9,925 nt of DNA from Bacillota bacterium. GTDB taxonomy: Bacteria; Bacillota; Bacilli; Bacillales_A; Planococcaceae. The stretch covers positions 1 to 9,925 of the forward strand of contig JAEXYZ010000038.1 of assembly GCA_023405135.1 (NCBI GenBank). The letters are read 5' to 3'. Made by a program: the position numbers and the translations under genes. Position 1 is the stretch's first letter. Every line of letters begins with the position of its first letter. Shown piece by piece: positions 1 through 5,460 of the stretch. The notes under the pieces are model-generated. The model did not search any database, was not told the DNA's origin, and saw only the letters and a program-made list of their open reading frames with translations.

Positions 1-11
1 GGATATTTTTA

Positions 12-139
12 AAAATTGATTGGAGTGAAGGGGCGACTCCTGCGGGAACAGCCCGAGACTCGAGACCCCACAGGAGCGTAGCGACGAGGAGGCGCAGGGC
101 CAGCCCTGGATGCGCGTCCCCGGAACGGAAATCAATTTT
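12..139. repeat. GC-rich palindromic interspersed repeat (REP-like, Bacillaceae type)
   Basis: The element is bounded by a perfect 10-bp inverted repeat, AAAATTGATT (12-21) and AATCAATTTT (130-139). It is strikingly GC-rich against an AT-rich background. Inside, CTCCTGCGGG (37-46) pairs with CCCACAGGAG (67-76) with one mismatch, followed by the sequence GGAGCGTAGCGACGAGGAGG. I recognise this pattern from a repeat found in many copies between genes of Lysinibacillus, Oceanobacillus, alkaliphilic Bacillus and relatives; copy number here cannot be seen. It has no open frame and no transposase. It lies downstream of the yutF terminator. Whether it is transcribed, and from which strand, is unknown. 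Confidence 0.75.
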
Positions 140-149
140 ATTAATGTCA

Positions 150-189
150 AAAAAACATCATTTTCTTGATAAGAAAAATGATGTTTTTT
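150..189 (-). terminator. Rho-independent terminator of the yutE-yutF operon
   Basis: AAAAAACATCATTTTCTT (150-167) pairs with AAG-A-AAAATGATGTTTTTT (171-189), with one bulged A and a GAT loop. On the - strand the stem is followed by a run of seven T. It sits 64 nt past the yutF stop. The A/T runs on both sides mean it could also work on the + strand. Confidence 0.85.
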
Positions 190-253
190 AGTTTTGTCCC
201 AGCCTCTTTTAATTTTATTCGATATATCATTTTTTGGTTAGATGACGAATTCT

Positions 254-1021
254 TTAAATAAATTCACTTAACTCTTCCACACAGTATGTAGGTTTCAGTT
301 CTTTCTGAAGTACGGTTTCCGTATTAACTACCCCAGTATTGACATGGATTGTATCACAACCAAAACGAATACCACAAAGTATATCAGTATCATAATTGTC
401 ACCAATCATCACCATTTCTTCTTTTACAAAACCATACTCATCTTGTATTACTTCTAGCATAACTGGTGATGGTTTCCCAATAAAAATAGGTTCTGCTGAA
501 GCTACATTTGCTACGAGTCGGACAAATGAACCATTGCCTGGCACGAATCCAACTTCAGATGGAAACTTAATATCTTCATTTGTTCCAATTAATTTTGCTC
601 CATTTTGAACTGCAAGAGAAGCTCTAGCTAATTTCATATAATCGATTTTCCGATCAATGCCCATTACAACAACATCTGGCTGTTCCTCCTGTGGGGCCAT
701 TTCAATCCCTTCAGCATCCAATGCATAGCGTAATCCATCTGAACCAATCATATGGATTTTGGCATTTTTAAAATGCTGTGAAACAAATTTTGCAGTAGCT
801 AATGCACTCGAATAAATTCGTTTTGTTGGAACTTCTAATCCGATATTTGCTAAAGCCTCTTGTAATTGCACAGGTGTTTTTGAGGAATTGTTTGTCACTA
901 AAAAATAATCGATTTTCTGCTGTTGTAACTTTTGAATGAAACGAACAGCAGATTCAATTCCTTCTTTCCCACGATATACTGTACCGTCCAAATCAAAACA
1001 ATATGCTTTATACTGTTTCAT
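254..1021 (-). CDS. yutF: HAD-superfamily phosphatase, NagD-like (YutF family)
   Basis: This is a cytosolic HAD subfamily IIA hydrolase, which removes phosphate from small phosphorylated metabolites; the physiological substrate is not settled for this family. All four HAD motifs are visible in the 255 residues: DLDGT (10-14, nucleophile D10 and acid/base D12), VTNN (42-45), GKPSP with the lysine at 183, and GDNYDTD (207-213) for the magnesium-binding aspartates. The segment between motifs II and III is the large cap domain typical of NagD proteins. The ATG shares one base with the yutE stop (TAATG), with GGAG 8 nt upstream inside yutE, so translation is probably coupled. Length and ends fit B. 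subtilis YutF. There is no signal peptide. Confidence 0.92.
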   Translation of the reverse strand: MKQYKAYCFDLDGTVYRGKEGIESAVRFIQKLQQQKIDYFLVTNNSSKTPVQLQEALANIGLEVPTKRIYSSALATAKFVSQHFKNAKIHMIGSDGLRYALDAEGIEMAPQEEQPDVVVMGIDRKIDYMKLARASLAVQNGAKLIGTNEDIKFPSEVGFVPGNGSFVRLVANVASAEPIFIGKPSPVMLEVIQDEYGFVKEEMVMIGDNYDTDILCGIRFGCDTIHVNTGVVNTETVLQKELKPTYCVEELSEFI

Positions 1022-1470
1022 TACTCATTCTCCGGTAAAAATGCAGAAACTGGACCAAGCTCATTTTCCAAATAATTTCTTACTAAGTCAGGGAATTGCT
1101 TGATAGCCTCCAAACCTGCTTGTAATACGTTTAAAACTTGTTCATTATCAACTTGAACAAATTCTCTTACTAACATTTTACGTAAGCCTACAACGTCTTT
1201 TAATGGCTTTTCCATCTCTGTTGTAATGACCTTTTCGTCAATTAGAATATCAATTATGTCATCATAGCTTCCTGGATCACGCATAATGAAGCCATCGATA
1301 ATTAAATTCCCTACATCCATCATTGATTCCATCACATTATGACCGATTCTTTGTAAAGCTAATTTTGAAATATCATCTTTTAGCCAATTATTTTCATTTT
1401 CGAAAATTGTTAATAGCTCTTCTAAATGTTTTAATGTGATGACAATTTTATTACGATCTACAAAATACAT
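1021..1470 (-). CDS. yutE: HepT-like DUF86 protein (YutE family)
   Basis: This is a 149-residue, mostly helical protein of the DUF86/HepT-like fold. The frame stays open upstream to 1560, but I choose the ATG at 1470 (MYFVDRNK). Family members start here as I recall them, GGGGGA lies 8 nt upstream, and the longer version would run across the promoter. Residues 41-75 (RIGH...FIMRDPGSYDD) and the C-terminal ELGPVSAF are family hallmarks as I remember the B. subtilis protein. HepT toxins carry an R-x4-H RNase motif. The equivalent region here, GLRKMLVREFVQVD (95-108), keeps R97 but has arginine where the histidine should be. No MntA-type nucleotidyltransferase partner lies beside it, so it is not a convincing toxin. 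The role is unknown. It is followed directly by yutF in a coupled operon. Confidence 0.85.
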   Translation of the reverse strand: MYFVDRNKIVITLKHLEELLTIFENENNWLKDDISKLALQRIGHNVMESMMDVGNLIIDGFIMRDPGSYDDIIDILIDEKVITTEMEKPLKDVVGLRKMLVREFVQVDNEQVLNVLQAGLEAIKQFPDLVRNYLENELGPVSAFLPENE

Positions 1471-1499
1471 AGATAGTCCCCCATTCGAATCTTTAAAAG

Positions 1500-1529
1500 T
1501 TGATAGTCGTTTCTTTTCTATAGTAACAT
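1500..1529 (+). promoter_or_regulatory. Candidate promoter of the DUF3055 gene
   Basis: TTGATA (1500-1505), an 18-nt spacer and TAACAT (1524-1529) lie about 33 nt upstream of the start codon, which leaves a short leader holding GGAAGGAG. The spacing is acceptable but the -10 is poor. It overlaps the yutE leader, so the two promoters are divergent and partly superimposed. Confidence 0.35.
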
Positions 1530-1531
1530 AT

Positions 1532-1560
1532 TCTATAGAATTGGAAGGAGTACGAAACAA
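1532..1560 (-). promoter_or_regulatory. Candidate SigA promoter of yutE-yutF
   Basis: On the - strand, TTGTTT (1560-1555), a 17-nt spacer and TATAGA (1537-1532) form a good -35/-10 pair about 62 nt upstream of the yutE start. The -10 lies in a perfect 12-bp palindrome, ATTCTATAGAAT (1530-1541), which also sits just before the Shine-Dalgarno of the divergent gene. Read by eye only. Confidence 0.5.
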
Positions 1561-1561
1561 A

Positions 1562-1828
1562 ATGGAACGTTTTTTCTTATATGATGATGTTGAAGATACA
1601 AAAACGAGATTTGTAAGCTTTACAGGTAAAAGGTTGCGTTATGATTTGGCAATCATGCAATCATCTCGCTTTTTCGGTAAAGTACTAGTTTTAGATATGC
1701 AGTTTGGACGTTTTGCTATTATCGGACCTGATGATTTAGACGAGCCTGGATACCTTGAATCAATCTTTAATAAAACAGATGAAGAAGCAGAAGATTTACG
1801 AGAATATTTAACTGAATTATTGGCCTAA
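1562..1828 (+). CDS. Small DUF3055 / SAV0927-family protein
   Basis: This is an 88-residue acidic cytosolic protein beginning MERFFLYDDVEDTKTRFVSF. I recognise it as the Firmicutes-restricted DUF3055 (SAV0927-like) family, of unknown function. The frame is open upstream, but the ATG at 1562 is preceded by a strong GGAAGGAG (1543-1550) 11 nt away, and the upstream residues overlap yutE and do not look like protein. It has no membrane segment, signal peptide or recognisable catalytic motif. The acidic tail (DEEAEDLREYLTEL) is probably a helix. It is divergent from yutE and converges on yutD, and it is the only + strand gene in the window. The family call rests on memory of the sequence pattern. 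Confidence 0.8.
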   Translation: MERFFLYDDVEDTKTRFVSFTGKRLRYDLAIMQSSRFFGKVLVLDMQFGRFAIIGPDDLDEPGYLESIFNKTDEEAEDLREYLTELLA

Positions 1829-1981
1829 ACAAAAAAAACAATCGCCCAGCTAAGCTCCATGATACTAGAAACTTAACGTCTTGCTCCTACGACTAATTAT
1901 CGCAATTGAGAAGCGAAGATGTGCTCTCCACTGGCTTGGTTTAGGATCACGGGGACTTTTTTATAGTTTCTTAACGACATT
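1829..1981. other. Intergenic stretch without a recognised gene
   Basis: This is about 150 nt between the DUF3055 stop and the next terminator. It has no plausible frame, the longest ATG frame being 11 codons on the - strand. Base composition is more balanced than in the usual spacers here. An A-run at 1832-1839 and a T-run at 1957-1962 bracket it. A small hairpin, GAGAAGC (1908-1914) with GCTCTC (1923-1928), is visible. CTTAACG occurs twice (1872-1878 and 1970-1976). It could be an interspersed element, a small RNA or neither; I do not recognise it. Confidence 0.4.
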
Positions 1982-2027
1982 AAAAATGCCATGATGCTTT
2001 GGAAGTAAAACATCATGGCATTTTTTT
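1982..2027. terminator. Bidirectional terminator between the DUF3055 gene and yutD
   Basis: AAAAATGCCATGATG (1982-1996) and CATCATGGCATTTTT (2011-2025) form a perfect 15-bp stem with a 14-nt loop. T-runs follow on both strands, so it can end transcription from either converging gene. On the - strand the stem begins at the yutD stop codon (TTA at 2026-2028 on the + strand). Confidence 0.88.
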
Positions 2028-2376
2028 ATTGTTCAATCTTCTCAGCTTCTTGCTCGATTAAGTCGCCTTCTATTTTTACTGATGATTCAACTTGCTTTGG
2101 AGCTTTTCCTGTTTTACGAAGAATAAAATAGGCACAGCCGAAATTACAATACTCAAATAAATAATCTTCAAATGTACTAATTTTCGTATCGAATGTTGCT
2201 TTTTGATTTCTATCGTCAAAGAACCCTTTTAAGCGCAGTTGACCATAGCCCCAGTCACCTACGATATAATCATATTTTGCTAATATATCGGAATAGCGTG
2301 CTAAAAATGCATCCTCATTAAATCCATCTCGAACATTTTCAATAATTTCATACGCATAACCTTCTGCAATAATCAA
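2026..2376 (-). CDS. yutD: YutD-like protein (DUF1027)
   Basis: This is a 116-residue protein of the YutD-like family (DUF1027), conserved in Bacillales beside lipA and of unknown function. The core DGFNEDAFLARYSDILAKYD, then YIVGDWGYGQLRLKGFF and the cysteine-containing EYCNFGCAYFILRK are the family signature. The acidic C-terminal 25 residues look like a variable tail. Translation starts at a TTG (2376-2374). GGGGGAG lies 5 nt upstream, and an in-frame TAG further upstream excludes an earlier start. The gene follows lipA after 50 nt with no terminator between them, so it is probably expressed from the lipA transcript. Its own stop codon abuts the terminator stem. No membrane segment or signal peptide is visible. 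Confidence 0.87.
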   Translation of the reverse strand: MIIAEGYAYEIIENVRDGFNEDAFLARYSDILAKYDYIVGDWGYGQLRLKGFFDDRNQKATFDTKISTFEDYLFEYCNFGCAYFILRKTGKAPKQVESSVKIEGDLIEQEAEKIEQ

Positions 2377-2426
2377 CGAAACTCCCCCTGTTCTATCTAC
2401 ATTTCTACTGTTAAGGAAGTAATGAT

Positions 2427-3347
2427 TTATTTTACTTCTGCTTGGAGTTGTCTTGTCTTCGTTGCTTCATTTACTTGTTCGTCTGCATGATAACTACTAC
2501 GTACTAAAGGCCCAGCTTCACAATGTTTAAAGCCTTTTTCCATTGCAATTTTACGAAGTTTTCCAAATTCTAAAGGCGTATAATATTTTTTAACCGGCAA
2601 ATGTTTTTTAGTAGGCTGTAAATATTGCCCAATTGTCATTATATCAACATTGTTTGCTCTTAGATCGTCCATTACTTCTAAAATTTCATCCCATTCTTCA
2701 CCTAAACCAATCATTAATGAAGATTTCGTTGGGATTTCCGGTTGCATTTCTTTTGCACGTCTTAAAAATTCTAAAGAACGATCATATTTTGCACGGGCAC
2801 GAACTCTAGGAGTTAATCGTCGAACAGTTTCAATATTATGATTTAAAATATCTGGTTTTGCATCCATTAACATTTTTAAATTCTCTTCAACCCCACCAAG
2901 GTCTGAAGGTAGCACTTCAATTGATGTTTGAGGCGATTTTCGTCGAATTGCTTTTACAGTTTCTGCAAGTACACTTGCTCCTCCATCTTTCAAATCATCT
3001 CGTGCAACCATAGTAATAACAACATGTTTTAAATTCATAATTTCAACAGAATCAGCTACTCGTTCTGGTTCTGCTAAATCTAATTCGTTTGGTAAACCAG
3101 TTTTTACAGCACAAAAACGACAAGCACGTGTACAAACAGCACCAAGTATCATCATCGTCGCAGTTCTTCTTTCACCCCAGCATTCATGAATATTAGGGCA
3201 ACGAGCTTCCTCACATACAGTGTGTAAGTTTTTTTCACGCATTAATTTTTTTAAGGCTTTGTATTCATCATTTGTATTTAACTTTATTTTTAACCATTCA
3301 GGTTTTCGTAAAATTTCATCTTTTTCTCTAGTAGGTTTACATGTCAT
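2427..3347 (-). CDS. lipA: Lipoyl synthase (radical SAM)
   Basis: LipA inserts two sulfur atoms at C6 and C8 of a protein-bound octanoyl group, the last step of de novo lipoate synthesis. In Bacillus the octanoyl group is carried on GcvH before relay to the dehydrogenase E2 subunits. Both iron-sulfur sites are visible in the 306 residues. The auxiliary cluster cysteines are C45, C50 and C56 (CEEARCPNIHEC), with the serine ligand in RSSY (283-286). The radical SAM cluster is C72-x3-C76-x2-C79 (CTRACRFC). The length and the N-terminal LRKPEWLKIKLNT match B. subtilis LipA closely. Start: ATG at 3347 with AGGGG about 9 nt upstream. The gene lies between yunB and yutD on the same strand. Confidence 0.97.
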   Translation of the reverse strand: MTCKPTREKDEILRKPEWLKIKLNTNDEYKALKKLMREKNLHTVCEEARCPNIHECWGERRTATMMILGAVCTRACRFCAVKTGLPNELDLAEPERVADSVEIMNLKHVVITMVARDDLKDGGASVLAETVKAIRRKSPQTSIEVLPSDLGGVEENLKMLMDAKPDILNHNIETVRRLTPRVRARAKYDRSLEFLRRAKEMQPEIPTKSSLMIGLGEEWDEILEVMDDLRANNVDIMTIGQYLQPTKKHLPVKKYYTPLEFGKLRKIAMEKGFKHCEAGPLVRSSYHADEQVNEATKTRQLQAEVK

Positions 3348-3383
3348 TAATTTCAGCCCCTATCAATATACATACTGATGTCA

Positions 3384-3412
3384 ATGTAACATATTCCTAC
3401 AAGTGAAAACAA
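3384..3412 (-). promoter_or_regulatory. Possible SigA promoter of lipA-yutD
   Basis: TTGTTT (3412-3407), a 17-nt spacer and TTACAT (3389-3384) on the - strand lie about 37 nt upstream of the lipA ATG. The -35 is fair and the -10 is weak. No terminator is visible between yunB and lipA, so read-through from yunB is an alternative source of the message. Confidence 0.35.
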
Positions 3413-3449
3413 CTAACTTACTTTATTTGTTTACTCTTTCGATATTCTA

Positions 3450-4229
3450 TTATTGCTCATATGGAACTGGCACCTCAATCGATGGTTGTGCTCCATCCCC
3501 ACCATTTGTATAAATATTTGGCACTTGGGATCTTACTAATCCTATAGCAACGGGAATTGTTTGTTCTACTGTTGTTTGCTTGCTTGCAAATGGAATAATA
3601 ATTTGTACATTTACGTTTAGCTTGATACTCACTTCAATGAGCGCATTATTAATTCCAAATTCTTCAATTGAATTTGTAACTTCACTAGCTACGTTTCCAA
3701 TAATATGAAAGCGAATCGGTACACGTGGTCCTAAATTTCCTAATAGCGGTAGATTCAGTGCCTGTGCTATTGGAACAAAAAATACAATTCCATCCCCTTT
3801 TTGTATTTCACTTACGTCATATTCAACATTTTCTAAATCCGGTAATTGTGTTAAATCACCTTGTTCTGCTAGTTCTAAATGCTCTTTTACAAGTGTTACT
3901 GTTTCAGCACGAACTTGATTAATAATTTCAGTATTAAACCGTGTTGTTAACATATAATCTGAGTTAGAAGGCAAATCCTCAATAATTTCATTGATATCTA
4001 AAACTTTCGAAGTCCTAGCACTAATAGCCTTACTTACTACATGAGAAGCAATTTTAAAGGTTTGTACTTCCGCATATTCTAAATACGTTGGCATTAAACG
4101 AGCATTTAAAATGTATAAAAACAACATTACAGCAATGACGAAGCTAGTAATAAATATGGAAAAACGATTTAACTTCCTACGACTTTTTGAATTATAAAAC
4201 TTCATTCTTCTCGGACGACGAGAAAACAA
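3450..4229 (-). CDS. yunB: Sporulation protein YunB
   Basis: This is a 259-residue membrane-anchored protein of the YunB family. In B. subtilis yunB belongs to the SigE mother-cell regulon and is needed for efficient sporulation; its molecular role is unknown. A basic N-terminus (MFSRRPRRMK) is followed by one membrane helix (about 22-43) and a long soluble domain outside. Family hallmarks are NLGPRVPIRFHIIG, FGINNALIEVSIKLNV and IIPFASKQTTV in the C-terminal half. The chosen start is a TTG at 4229, because AGGAGG lies 7 nt upstream; the in-frame ATG at codon 9 has only AGAAGA directly against it. That Shine-Dalgarno and the TTG are built into the terminator of the HD-GYP gene. A second small hairpin (TTCTCG/CGAGAA, 4208-4224) lies just inside the coding region. 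Confidence 0.88.
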   Translation of the reverse strand: MFSRRPRRMKFYNSKSRRKLNRFSIFITSFVIAVMLFLYILNARLMPTYLEYAEVQTFKIASHVVSKAISARTSKVLDINEIIEDLPSNSDYMLTTRFNTEIINQVRAETVTLVKEHLELAEQGDLTQLPDLENVEYDVSEIQKGDGIVFFVPIAQALNLPLLGNLGPRVPIRFHIIGNVASEVTNSIEEFGINNALIEVSIKLNVNVQIIIPFASKQTTVEQTIPVAIGLVRSQVPNIYTNGGDGAQPSIEVPVPYEQ

Positions 4230-4268
4230 AAAATCTCCTCCTGTTCCAACTTATGAACAAGAGGAGAT
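4223..4268 (-). terminator. Terminator of the HD-GYP gene, overlapping the yunB ribosome site
   Basis: ATCTCCTC (4233-4240) pairs with GAGGAGAT (4261-4268), and TGTTC (4242-4246) with GAACA (4255-4259). That gives 13 bp with one C-A mismatch and an 8-nt loop. On the - strand the stem is followed by TTTTTTGTTTT, a classical intrinsic terminator, starting 3 nt after the HD-GYP stop. The 3' arm contains the yunB Shine-Dalgarno (AGGAGGAG), and the U-tract contains the yunB TTG start. Confidence 0.82.
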
Positions 4269-4276
4269 ATCTATTC
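4248..4276 (-). promoter_or_regulatory. Possible SigE promoter of yunB
   Basis: In the terminator loop the - strand reads CATAAGTT (4255-4248), which resembles the SigE -10 (about CATACAAT). GAATAGA (4276-4270) lies 14 nt upstream and is a weak match to a SigE -35 (about KMATATT). A start about 7 nt downstream would make a short leader with the Shine-Dalgarno free. This is inference from known SigE control of B. subtilis yunB plus a partial match. Confidence 0.3.
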
Positions 4277-5374
4277 GACATGACCTACATAATCTGTTTC
4301 TACTTTTTCGATCGTTACTTCAGGATGCTCAATTAAATTAAATAAATATGTAGTATTTAAAATCGTATTATTTTCTTCAAATATACGAATAAAGGGTAAT
4401 TTAGGATTACTTAAATTTTGTTTAGCTACTACTCCACGGCGTCCATCTGATAGTAATACTATTGTTCCATTCGGATAGTGCACTATACTACGTTTAAATG
4501 CTTCAACTACACGCTTATCAAAAATAATACCACTACCAGCTTCGATAATCTCAATACCTTGAGAAGGAAGCATTTTCTCCCGATATACTCGTTTAGAGGT
4601 TACTGCATCAAAAACATCTGCTACAGCAATAATTTTTGCATATGGGTGAATATCTGCATCTACTAATCCTCGTGGATACCCACTTCCGTCTATTCTTTCA
4701 TGATGTTGAAACGCACAATGGGCAACAAGAAGAGAAACCGTATGTAAGTTTCGTAAAATTTCGAAGCCATAACGGGCATGTTGTTTCATAATTTCATATT
4801 CTTCATCCGTTAAACGATCTTCTTTAAATAGGATGTCTGATGGTATTACTAGTTTTCCGACATCATGAAGCATTGCACCAATCCCAATTGTTCGCAATTC
4901 ATCAGAAGAGTATCCTAATTCTTTACCTATAGCAATGGAATACAATGTAACTTGAAAAGAATGCTGATATAAATATTCATCATAAATTAAAGAGTCGGTT
5001 AAAACAGTCAAAACCTCATCGCTTTTAATGATCGTTGTAAGTAAATCATCAACAATCTGACCGATTACTTTTGACTGTTTATCTAAAACAAGAGAAGCTG
5101 CTTGACTAGTTAAACCTTTTACTTTCTTGAATGAATCTGTAATTTGCTTAACGGCCTTTGTTCTTACCTCTAGTGAAACAGATTCCTCAATGGCGATTCC
5201 ACTCGAAATTTTATCTTCAATGTACAAATATTGAATTCCTAATTGCTTTAACCTACTAATAATTCCATCAGTTATAACAACATTTTTTTGCAATAAAGGA
5301 AGTCCCGCTTCATTCCAAATAGTCCTTCCACATACCATTTGTGCTTTTAGTGCATTAATTGAAATTAAACGCAT
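4271..5374 (-). CDS. HD-GYP domain protein, probable c-di-GMP phosphodiesterase
   Basis: HD-GYP proteins hydrolyse cyclic di-GMP to GMP or pGpG with a two- or three-metal centre. Of the 367 residues, 1-120 form a non-catalytic N-terminal region of the kind common in these proteins (IWNEAGLPLLQKN ... YLYIED), and about 130-300 are the HD-GYP domain. The expected metal ligands are all present: H138, H170-D171 with K174 (HDVGK), H199 (KQHARYG), H224-H225 (HHERIDGSGYP, with GYP at 232-234) and D253 (VADVFDAVTS). The enzyme is therefore probably active. A C-terminal segment (about 301-367) resembles a small beta domain. There is no membrane segment or receiver domain. Start: ATG at 5374 with GGGG about 10 nt upstream. 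It is inserted between yunB and yunD with its own promoter and terminator. Confidence 0.9.
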   Translation of the reverse strand: MRLISINALKAQMVCGRTIWNEAGLPLLQKNVVITDGIISRLKQLGIQYLYIEDKISSGIAIEESVSLEVRTKAVKQITDSFKKVKGLTSQAASLVLDKQSKVIGQIVDDLLTTIIKSDEVLTVLTDSLIYDEYLYQHSFQVTLYSIAIGKELGYSSDELRTIGIGAMLHDVGKLVIPSDILFKEDRLTDEEYEIMKQHARYGFEILRNLHTVSLLVAHCAFQHHERIDGSGYPRGLVDADIHPYAKIIAVADVFDAVTSKRVYREKMLPSQGIEIIEAGSGIIFDKRVVEAFKRSIVHYPNGTIVLLSDGRRGVVAKQNLSNPKLPFIRIFEENNTILNTTYLFNLIEHPEVTIEKVETDYVGHVE

Positions 5375-5431
5375 ATAACTGTTACCCCAATTCTAGTTCA
5401 ATAACGACCCCATAAAATACCCGGATGTAAA

Positions 5432-5460
5432 ATATTAAAGATTTTCATATATCTTGTCAA
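5432..5460 (-). promoter_or_regulatory. Strong SigA promoter of the HD-GYP gene
   Basis: On the - strand, perfect TTGACA (5460-5455), a 17-nt spacer and TAATAT (5437-5432) form the best promoter in the window. The -35 box overlaps the TGA stop of yunD. Transcription would begin near 5425, giving a leader of about 50 nt. I see no riboswitch fold in the leader. Confidence 0.78.

Noticed and set aside
396..608. Open frame on the + strand opposite yutF
   Set aside because: It is antisense to a fully recognised gene, has no ribosome site and its protein has no family character. The same holds for the frames at 2650-2841, 3725-3922, 4478-4666, 7847-8059, 8357-8593 and 8990-9277.
1021..1470. HepT toxin of a toxin-antitoxin pair
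   Set aside because: The catalytic histidine is missing and no nucleotidyltransferase antitoxin is adjacent.
1471..1560. 30-codon N-terminal extension of yutE
   Set aside because: It overlaps the likely promoter and the divergent gene's ribosome site; the family begins at MYFVDR, which has its own ribosome site.
1829..1981. 6S-like RNA or riboswitch
   Set aside because: I tried to pair the two halves into a long hairpin and found only scattered short matches; no known aptamer core was recognised.
5375..5431. c-di-GMP riboswitch in the leader of the HD-GYP gene
   Set aside because: The leader is only about 50 nt, too short, and shows no aptamer-like core.
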